NCBI RefSeq assembly: GCF_900156165.1
Contig: NZ_FTMY01000008.1
Span: 186,001 to 250,000, forward strand
Source of the DNA: Pseudacidovorax sp. RU35E
Lineage (GTDB): Bacteria; Pseudomonadota; Gammaproteobacteria; Burkholderiales; Burkholderiaceae_C
Direction of reading: 5' to 3'
Length of the DNA: 64,000 nucleotides
A model generated the notes under the pieces. That model saw nothing but the letters and a program-made list of their open reading frames with translations, was not told the DNA's origin and did not search any database. Below are positions 58,556 through 64,000 of the stretch, one piece after another; the stretch's first letter is position 1; the number at the start of each line of letters is the position of its first letter. Made by a program: the position numbers and the translations under genes.

Positions 58556-58680
58556 GGAGCACGCCGTCGAAGGCGGTGCTCCATGGCGGCACGAAGCGGG
58601 CGCCGAAGGCTGGCCACCCTGCCCTGCGAGCGGGGCGGGCAGGCCAGGCCAGGCCAGGCTTCAGAAGGCTGGCGCCCGCT
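58556..58680 (-). repeat. Intercistronic hairpins between SBP 2 and DppB
   Basis: AGCGGGCGCC (58595-58604) and GGCGCCCGCT (58671-58680) are perfect 10-base inverted repeats, with the right arm 3 bases from the SBP 2 stop. Inside are tandem AGGCC units (58641-58660). A second hairpin, GGAGCACGCC / GGCGGTGCTCC, lies at 58556-58582. No T run follows, so they are more likely mRNA stabilizers or partial attenuators than terminators. Confidence 0.6.
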
Positions 58681-58683
58681 GCC

Positions 58684-60264
58684 TCAGTTCACTTTCACGC
58701 TGCGCCAGTCGATGCGGTTGTCGGCGCGGTGGATCACCTCGATGTTCTTGCGCATGGCCCACGGGATCACCTGGTTGTGCAGCGGCAGGTAGGCCACGTC
58801 CTCGTGCGACAGCAGCAGCGCCTTCTCGAGCAGCTCGTTGCGCACCTTCAGGTCCGTCTCCACCTTCACCCGCTCCACGAGTGCATCCATCTGCGGGTTG
58901 GAATAGCGGCCCACGTTGTAGTTGCCGTCGCCGCCGGCGCCCACGGTGCGCAGGAGCGACTGCAGGCTGTAGAGCGCGTCGAAGGTGGGCACGCCCCAGC
59001 CAAGCATGTAGATGCTGGCCTCGTAGCGCTGGATCATCGGGAAGTAGGTGACCAGCGGCAGCGTGCGCAGCTTGGCCTTCACCCCGATACGCGCCCACAT
59101 GGCAGTCACCGCCTGGCAGATGGCCTCGTCGTTGATGTAGCGATTGTTGGAGCAGGCGAAGTCGACCTCGAAGCCCTGGGGATAGCCCGCTTCGGCCAGC
59201 AGCTTCTGCGCTGCCGCCACGTCATAGGGCCAACGCGCGTCGGCCTTCTTGGTCCATCCGTTGACCTGTGGCGCGATCACCGTGCCGGTGTTCTGCGACA
59301 GGCCACGCATGGTCACGCGGTGGATGGCATTGATGTCGATGGCCTGGTAGAGCGCCTTCCGGACCCGAACGTCCTTGAGCGGGTTCTTGCCCTTGATGTT
59401 GGAGCCGGGCAGCTCGTCGCGGAACTGGTCCATGCCCAGGAAGATGGTGCGGCTCTCGACGCCGTCGATCACCTTGATGTCGGTGTTGTTGCGCAGACGC
59501 CCCAGGTCCTGCGGGCTGGGGTCGAGCACGAAGTCCGTCTCGTTCGAAAGCAGCGCCGCCAGGCGCGTGGCCTGCGATTTGATGGGCGTGTAGACGATCT
59601 CGGTGACGTTGGTGGGGTTCTTGCCCCAGTAGTTCGGGTTGGCGACCAGCACCAGGCGCTGGTCAGGCTGCCATTCCTTGACCATGTACGGCCCCGTGCC
59701 CATCGCATTGCGGTGGGCGAAGGTCTCTTCCTGCGTCTTGATGTCCTTGGGCTCGAGAGAGCGGTTCTTCTCGGCCCAGGCGCGGCTCATGATGCGCAGC
59801 TCGGTCAGCTGGTTGATGAGCGTGGGCGTCGGCGCCTTGAGCATGATGTCGACGTTGCTGTCGTCCACCTTCACGACCTTGTCGATGCCCTGCGCATAGA
59901 CCGCGTAGTTGGAGGTCTTGGCCATGGCGCGGGTCAACGAATAGACCACATCGTCGGCCGTGAGCGCAGAGCCGTCGCTGAACTTCACGCCGCTGCGCAG
60001 GGTGATGCGTACCTGGGTGGGCGAGATGTTCTTCCAGCCGGTTGCGAGCTGCGGCTCCGCCTTGAAGGTCTTGCTGTTGTAGTAGACGAGCGAGTCGTAG
60101 ATCGCCGCATGCACCCCGTTGCCCAGCGCGTTGTTCTGGGAGTGGATGTCCATCGTCGGAATGTCACTCGCGCTCGACCAACGGAAGGTCTTGGCATGCA
60201 CGGGCCAGGCGACCCCCATGACCAGCGCCACGGCCAGCGGCGCGCACAGACGTTTGAAATTCAC
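58684..60264 (-). CDS. Peptide ABC transporter substrate-binding protein (SBP 2)
   Basis: A 526-residue family 5 periplasmic binding protein, first gene of the operon. It starts at GTG 60264 (MNFKRLCAPLAVALVMGVAW, signal cleaving near VHAK) with GAGGGG at a good distance. PTMDIHSQNNALGNGVHAAI and VRITLRSGVKFSDGSALTAD are family blocks. Paralogous to SBP 1. The frame is open 38 codons further, but the added part is not signal-like. Confidence 0.93.
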   Translation of the reverse strand: MNFKRLCAPLAVALVMGVAWPVHAKTFRWSSASDIPTMDIHSQNNALGNGVHAAIYDSLVYYNSKTFKAEPQLATGWKNISPTQVRITLRSGVKFSDGSALTADDVVYSLTRAMAKTSNYAVYAQGIDKVVKVDDSNVDIMLKAPTPTLINQLTELRIMSRAWAEKNRSLEPKDIKTQEETFAHRNAMGTGPYMVKEWQPDQRLVLVANPNYWGKNPTNVTEIVYTPIKSQATRLAALLSNETDFVLDPSPQDLGRLRNNTDIKVIDGVESRTIFLGMDQFRDELPGSNIKGKNPLKDVRVRKALYQAIDINAIHRVTMRGLSQNTGTVIAPQVNGWTKKADARWPYDVAAAQKLLAEAGYPQGFEVDFACSNNRYINDEAICQAVTAMWARIGVKAKLRTLPLVTYFPMIQRYEASIYMLGWGVPTFDALYSLQSLLRTVGAGGDGNYNVGRYSNPQMDALVERVKVETDLKVRNELLEKALLLSHEDVAYLPLHNQVIPWAMRKNIEVIHRADNRIDWRSVKVN

Positions 60265-60294
60265 AGGCAACCCCTCGTATGTTTTGGAGGGCCG

Positions 60295-60323
60295 ACTATT
60301 GCAATCCTGGTGGCGTCCTGCAA
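60295..60323 (-). promoter_or_regulatory. Candidate promoter of the peptide operon
   Basis: On the minus strand TTGCAG (60323-60318), a 17-base spacer and AATAGT (60300-60295) form a weak sigma-70-like promoter 31 bases upstream of the SBP 2 start. Confidence 0.35.
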
Positions 60324-60430
60324 TCGGGCGCCTCCGCCATGCAGGGGCATTGCGGAGGACGACGGCCACGAGAGCCACCGGTCAGCGCCGCGCCGCAAAA
60401 AACCACCGGCCCGGGCGCAATCAGGCAATG

Positions 60431-60463
60431 AAAAAAGCCACCCGGCTTGCGCCGGGTGGCTTT
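60431..60463 (-). terminator. Porin rho-independent terminator
   Basis: On the minus strand GCCACCCGGC and GCCGGGTGGC form a 10-bp stem around GCAA, followed by TTTTTT (60436-60431). It lies 40 bases after the porin stop. Confidence 0.93.
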
Positions 60464-60502
60464 GACGATCTTGGTCTTCAGCTGGCCGAAGCCAGCGTCG
60501 GA

Positions 60503-61786
60503 TTAGAACGAGTGACGGATACCGAAGTCGTAGCCGACCGAGCTCTTCGGCAGGTAGGCGCCGGTCAGAGCGGTGCCAGCCGGCTGGAACGTGGCGACGT
60601 ACGGGGTAGCCAGGCCATTGGAGTTGGCTTGGTAGTCGGCGCCGTTCTTGTTCTTGATGTAGGCCACGGTGGCGTACAGGGCGGTACGCTTGCTCAGGTT
60701 GTGGACGTAGCCCAGAGCCAGTTGGTCAGCCTTGGGGGCGTTGTACTGGAAGAAGGGGTTCGTCAGGTACACCAGGGGGTTCTGGTCCACGCGGGTCTTG
60801 ACCTTGCCGTAGGTGGCCTTGATCTGACCAGCGCCGACCGGCACCGTCACGCCCAGCAGAGCGCCGTCGAGCTTGGTGTCGGGGTTGAACAGGGGCTGGT
60901 TGTTGCCCGAGTAGTCGACCGTGCCCTTGACGTTCACGTACTGAGCGAACAGCTTCACGACGCCGAAGTCGTAGCTACCGCCAACGTTGAAGTTCTTCGA
61001 CAGGTTGTTGGTACCGATGTTGAAGTTCGAAGCGTTGACTTGCTCGCCGTAGGCCAGCGCAACGTCCAGAGGACCGTTGGCGTAGCCGAAGCGACCACCC
61101 CAATAACGGCCGGTACGGCTGCCGTTGTTCAGGCTGCCCTGCAGGAAGTTGTCGTACTTGGCTTGCTCGCTGAAGCCGTACATGGCTTGGCCATAGAAGC
61201 CGCCCAGGTTCGGGGGCAGGAAGTAGCCGATGCTGTTGCTGGCGCGAACGTTCGAGCCTTCGATGGCGGGCACAGCGGTGCTGCCGCCGATGGCGCGTTG
61301 GACCAGAGCGGTGCCGGCGCCGTTCGTGCCGAACGGATCGAACACGGTCAGGTTCCAGAACGTCGGCTTGTAGTCACGACCCAGACGCACTTCACCGAAG
61401 GGGCCCGACAGGCTCACGGTGGAACGACGCTGGAAGTTCAGGCCGCCGCCGGTGGCTGCACCGGTGCCGTCGTCGTTGTTCAGCGCGCCTTCGAGCCAGA
61501 AGCTGGCAGCCAGGCCGCCACCCAGGTCTTCCACGCCGCGGAAGCCCAGACGGCTGGAGCTGTTGGCCGAGTTGCTGATGCCGGTACGGCTGGAGGTCGT
61601 CGACTGGGGCAGCAGGGCGTAGGCAAACGGGTTGGCCAGCAGAACCGCGGGGTTCGTCACCAGTTCGCTCTTGTTCGACACGCCGCTCACGGAAGCGTCA
61701 ACGATACCGAACAGGGTCACCGACGATTGGGCCGAGGCCACACCGGCGACAGCCAGGGCAGCCAGAGCAACTAGAGATTTTTTCAT
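60503..61786 (-). CDS. Gram-negative porin, Omp32-like
   Basis: A 427-residue outer membrane porin. Signal MKKSLVALAALAVAGVASAQ is followed by SSVTLFGIVDASVSG, the standard first strand of betaproteobacterial general porins, and GLSGPFGEVRLGRDYKPTF-like blocks lead into loop 3. The chain ends DFGIRHSF with terminal Phe. TTGGAGAAA precedes the ATG; five upstream codons are not part of it. Codon bias is strong and the terminator is good, as for an abundant protein. Confidence 0.95.
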   Translation of the reverse strand: MKKSLVALAALAVAGVASAQSSVTLFGIVDASVSGVSNKSELVTNPAVLLANPFAYALLPQSTTSSRTGISNSANSSSRLGFRGVEDLGGGLAASFWLEGALNNDDGTGAATGGGLNFQRRSTVSLSGPFGEVRLGRDYKPTFWNLTVFDPFGTNGAGTALVQRAIGGSTAVPAIEGSNVRASNSIGYFLPPNLGGFYGQAMYGFSEQAKYDNFLQGSLNNGSRTGRYWGGRFGYANGPLDVALAYGEQVNASNFNIGTNNLSKNFNVGGSYDFGVVKLFAQYVNVKGTVDYSGNNQPLFNPDTKLDGALLGVTVPVGAGQIKATYGKVKTRVDQNPLVYLTNPFFQYNAPKADQLALGYVHNLSKRTALYATVAYIKNKNGADYQANSNGLATPYVATFQPAGTALTGAYLPKSSVGYDFGIRHSF

Positions 61787-61899
61787 TGCAAGTTTCTCCA
61801 AGGTTAAACATAGGGCGCCGGTGCGAAGGGTTCACCGCGCTGGCACATGCTGTGCTCCCGCCGGGCCCCGGGCCAACCTCCTTTTGGGAAGTTGTCGCT

Positions 61900-61928
61900 A
61901 TTGCACCAGAGCCCCGTCGCCACGGCAA
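61900..61928 (-). promoter_or_regulatory. Candidate porin promoter
   Basis: On the minus strand TTGCCG (61928-61923), a 17-base spacer and TGCAAT (61905-61900) resemble a sigma-70 promoter. It would give a leader of about 105 bases. Apart from this the 306-base gap 61787-62092 shows no further feature; the coq7 promoter must lie in its right half but I cannot place it. Confidence 0.4.
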
Positions 61929-62092
61929 AGCAAATTGGGCCAAATCTGGAGGGGCCTCCGCGATTCGTTGCACACGCACAACATGGCAGCAGGACCGACC
62001 CCAGCCTCGCCTCTCATGCGACTTCACGATATGAAACGGGCTGGATCTTGGACAGATGCAGGGAGTTGACGAACTGAGGTCCAATCCGACCT

Positions 62093-62728
62093 ATGCCGAA
62101 CTCTCTCGACACCCTGCTAGAAGCAGCCGACAGCGCTCTGCGCACCATCTGGGGCAATCCCGCGGCGCGCCTCGACTCTCCCGCAAAGTCCGCGCCGGGC
62201 GCTGAGTCCGCTCTGTCAGCCGCAGACCGTAGCCGATCAGGGGCATTGATGAGAGTCAATCACGTGGGCGAGGTGTGCGCTCAGGGCCTCTACAACGCGC
62301 AGGCGCTGACCACATCGGATCCAGCACTCAGAAGCCAGATGCTGCGCGCCGCCGAAGAGGAGACCGACCATCTGCGTTGGACGCGCGACAGGCTGGACAG
62401 TCTGGGCGCCCGGCCGTCATTGCTGAACCCGCTGTGGTACGGCGGGGCGTTCACATTGGGGCTTCTGGCGGGCCGCATGGGAGACGCCTGGAGCCTGGGT
62501 TTCGTCCGGGAGACGGAGCGCCAAGTCGAGGCGCACCTGGACGGCCATCTGGATCGGCTGCCCCCGGCGGACGTCGCGTCTCGCGCAGTCGTGGAGCGCA
62601 TGAAGGCCGACGAGGCGGCGCATGCCGCCTGGGCCCAAGAGGCCGGCGCGCGGCCACTGCCGCCTGGCGTCTCCACACTCATGAGGATGGCCGCACGCGT
62701 CATGACGACGGTGGCGTACCGAATCTGA
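62093..62728 (+). CDS. coq7: Demethoxyubiquinone hydroxylase Coq7
   Basis: A 211-residue membrane-associated diiron monooxygenase of ubiquinone synthesis. Iron ligands sit in [23 protein letters not shown] (E-x-x-H), [11 protein letters not shown] and DEAAHAAWA (second E-x-x-H). The first 45 residues form the usual less conserved N-terminus. GAGG lies somewhat far upstream of the ATG. It is divergent from the porin and convergent with the OsmC gene. Confidence 0.95.
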   Translation: MPNSLDTLLEAADSALRTIWGNPAARLDSPAKSAPGAESALSAADRSRSGALMRVNHVGEVCAQGLYNAQALTTSDPALRSQMLRAAEEETDHLRWTRDRLDSLGARPSLLNPLWYGGAFTLGLLAGRMGDAWSLGFVRETERQVEAHLDGHLDRLPPADVASRAVVERMKADEAAHAAWAQEAGARPLPPGVSTLMRMAARVMTTVAYRI

Positions 62729-62829
62729 TCTGAAACGCCGTTCCGTTCGCGCACGCGGCGCGATCAAGGCTGCTCACCCTTGACGGACGTGAGCGCCGCA
62801 CTGCCGTCAAGGCAAACGGCGGCGCGTGA

Positions 62830-63291
62830 TCAATGACCGCTGCTGCGGTCGATCAGTTCGTAGCTGGTGGTGATATCGGCCGTCTTGGCAAGCATGATGC
62901 TGGCCGAGCAGTAGGTGTCGTGACTCAGCGCGATCGCGCGTTCCACCGCCGCCGCAGGAATGCCTCGGCCCGTGACAGTGAAATGCATGTGGATCTTGGT
63001 GAACACCTTGGGATCTTTTTCCGCCCTCTCGCTCGTCAGGCGAACACTGCAACCCTCGACCTCGTGCCTACCGCGCTTGAGGATCATGACCACGTCGTAG
63101 GCCGTGCACCCACCGGTGCCCGCCAATACGGTTTCCATGGGGCGAGGCGCAAGGTTCTGCCCACCGTTGGCAGGTTTGGCGGGGTCAGGCGCGCCGTCCA
63201 TGGTCAGCACATGACCGCTTCCCGTTTCTGCAACAAAACCCATGGCGGATCGGGTGCCGGCTTGGCCGGTCCAGCTGACTGTGCATTCCAT
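62830..63291 (-). CDS. OsmC-family protein
   Basis: A 153-residue OsmC/YhfA-type protein. The two candidate redox cysteines are in AGTGGCTAYDVVMIL and HDTYCSASIML. Family members reduce organic hydroperoxides, though the YhfA branch is of uncertain role. It stands alone. A perfect short palindrome lies just upstream of the start. Confidence 0.9.
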   Translation of the reverse strand: MECTVSWTGQAGTRSAMGFVAETGSGHVLTMDGAPDPAKPANGGQNLAPRPMETVLAGTGGCTAYDVVMILKRGRHEVEGCSVRLTSERAEKDPKVFTKIHMHFTVTGRGIPAAAVERAIALSHDTYCSASIMLAKTADITTSYELIDRSSGH

Positions 63292-63307
63292 AGTGAGCGT
63301 TCGATGC

Positions 63308-63323
63308 CGTGAAATAGTTCACG
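63308..63323 (-). promoter_or_regulatory. Palindrome upstream of the OsmC-family gene
   Basis: CGTGAAATAGTTCACG is a 6-4-6 perfect inverted repeat located 17 bases before the OsmC-family ATG. The position suits a repressor site or a hairpin at the 5' end of the mRNA. No regulator gene is adjacent. Confidence 0.4.
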
Positions 63324-63371
63324 ACACAAGGTCTGAATGTTGAATTGTTGCGCGTTCGCATCACACACTTG

Positions 63372-63399
63372 TTGCAATGCAGCATGCGAGCGCTATACT
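63372..63399 (+). promoter_or_regulatory. Promoter of the predicted small RNA
   Basis: TTGCAA (63372-63377), a 16-base spacer and TATACT (63394-63399) form a good sigma-70 promoter in the gap between the OsmC gene and ilvA. Transcription would start about 63406. Confidence 0.65.
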
Positions 63400-63405
63400 T
63401 TATTC

Positions 63406-63497
63406 CATCGCATGCCTTCGGGTATGCCCCAGTTGTCTCCTCCACCCTCCCAATTGGTGGATTTGGCCCCCGAGTCGCAAGACTCGGGGGCTTTTTT
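63406..63497 (+). ncRNA. Predicted small RNA with CU-rich loop
   Basis: About 92 bases between a promoter and a strong terminator, with no open frame of note. Hairpin 1 is GCATGCC-TTCG-GGTATGC (63410-63427) with a stable UUCG tetraloop. Hairpin 2 is TCCACC (63441-63446) / GGTGGA (63456-63461) with loop CTCCCAATT. A single-stranded GTCTCCTCC precedes it, so the CTCC-rich segments resemble anti-Shine-Dalgarno motifs of trans-acting small RNAs. Hairpin 3 is the terminator. It could instead be a short leader ended before ilvA, but ilvA starts 120 bases later. Confidence 0.6.
63466..63497 (+). terminator. Rho-independent terminator of the small RNA
   Basis: GCCCCCGAGTC and GACTCGGGGGC form a perfect 11-bp stem around GCAA, followed by TTTTTT. 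No plus-strand gene ends nearby (coq7 stops 740 bases upstream), so it must serve the short transcript starting near 63406. Confidence 0.93.
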
Positions 63498-63617
63498 CTT
63501 GCCGCACCTCTGCTGGGCTCGCTCATGCGAGAGGCGACTCTCCGCCTGTGTCGCTCATGGGTACCAAGCGGGCGCCGCGTATCATCAAACGTTGCTCTCA
63601 TTGGTCTCCCTTTCGCC

Positions 63618-64000
63618 ATGCCTACCAGCCAGGGACCGGCGCTGACGCCCGCCGACTATCTCAAGAAGATCCTCACCGCCCGCGTGTACGACGTGGCAGT
63701 CGAATCGGCGCTGGAACCCGCCCGGACCTTGAGCGACAGAGTTGGCAATACGGTGTTGCTCAAACGGGAAGACCAGCAGCCCGTTTTCAGCTTCAAGCTG
63801 CGCGGTGCCTACAACAAGATGGCCAGCCTGTCGACCGAGCAGTTGGCTCGCGGCGTCATCTGCGCATCAGCAGGCAATCATGCGCAAGGCGTCGCCTTGG
63901 GTGCGCGCAAGTTGGGCACAAGGGCAGTCGTCGTCATGCCCGTCACCACCCCGCAACTCAAGATCGATGCGGTCCGCAGCCTGGGCGGCGAAGTCCACCT
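63618..64000 (+). CDS. ilvA: Threonine ammonia-lyase, biosynthetic, partial
   Basis: The first 127 residues of a PLP enzyme that makes 2-oxobutanoate from threonine for isoleucine synthesis; the rest is beyond the window. It starts MPTSQGPALTPADYLKKILT. The PLP lysine is in VFSFKLRGAYNKM near residue 59, and SAGNHAQGVALGAR is the phosphate-binding block. The C-terminal regulatory domain that separates biosynthetic from catabolic forms is not visible, but the long N-terminal extension fits IlvA. TATCAT at 63580 may be its -10 box. Confidence 0.92.
   Translation, partial: MPTSQGPALTPADYLKKILTARVYDVAVESALEPARTLSDRVGNTVLLKREDQQPVFSFKLRGAYNKMASLSTEQLARGVICASAGNHAQGVALGARKLGTRAVVVMPVTTPQLKIDAVRSLGGEVH

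Noticed and set aside
57337..60465. A 1042-codon open frame antisense to SBP 2, the DppB permease and part of M20
   Set aside because: It spans three genuine genes and two gaps on the other strand, has shadow composition and no recognizable domain.
62729..62829. Inverted repeat between coq7 and the OsmC gene as a bidirectional terminator
   Set aside because: GCGCC/GGCGC pairing exists, but no T run is found on either side.

Overview
The window comes from a GC-rich Gram-negative chromosome whose gene content points to the Burkholderiales, probably Comamonadaceae. The evidence is System II cytochrome c maturation (ResB/CcsB), a cytochrome c4, an Omp32-like porin, a Bug-type periplasmic binding protein, Coq7, monomeric isocitrate dehydrogenase, CIRCE-controlled groESL and coding sequence with G/C-rich third positions. 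I see no rRNA, tRNA, transposase, integrase or CRISPR array. The species assignment is inference.

Layout. 1-8.6 kb is housekeeping: ccsB (cut by the window edge), resB, cytochrome c4, engB, an alpha/beta hydrolase, two lipid A type acyltransferases, and metK behind a SAM-II-like riboswitch. 8.6-9.5 kb has no gene. It holds two copies, in opposite orientation, of a roughly 240-bp fold-back element that flank a REP-type inverted pair. 9.5-24.9 kb is a catabolic block. On the minus strand lie a D-amino-acid/sarcosine-type oxidoreductase, hydantoinase A, hydantoinase B and a Bug binding protein. On the plus strand lie a Rieske oxygenase, a glutamine-synthetase-like ligase and a five-gene branched-chain-amino-acid-type ABC importer. 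LysR and GntR regulators sit between them, with a palindromic operator at the Rieske promoter. 24.9-27.5 kb has a LysR regulator and an NCS2 purine permease.

27.6-33.6 kb carries a TonB receptor and a Fur-box-preceded set of siderophore receptor, PepSY membrane protein and small membrane protein. 33.7-36.5 kb has a small secreted repeat protein and groES-groEL. 36.7-44.6 kb groups central carbon genes (icd, tal-pgi, zwf) with a lipocalin and a HAD phosphatase. 44.8-51.2 kb has a 5'-nucleotidase lipoprotein and a three-gene FbpABC-type importer. 51.3-60.3 kb is a seven-gene dipeptide-type ABC operon with two binding proteins and an embedded M20 amidohydrolase. 60.5-64 kb has the porin, coq7, an OsmC protein, a predicted small RNA with an anti-Shine-Dalgarno loop, and the start of ilvA.

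How it fits together. The window is rich in uptake and catabolism of small nitrogen compounds (amines, hydantoins, peptides, purines), with a housekeeping frame. Most small operons use 4-base ATGA overlaps, indicating translational coupling. The least explained parts are the fold-back element pair with matching changes on both sides of its stems, the small RNA upstream of ilvA, and the hydantoinase / Rieske / GS-like block whose substrate is not evident.
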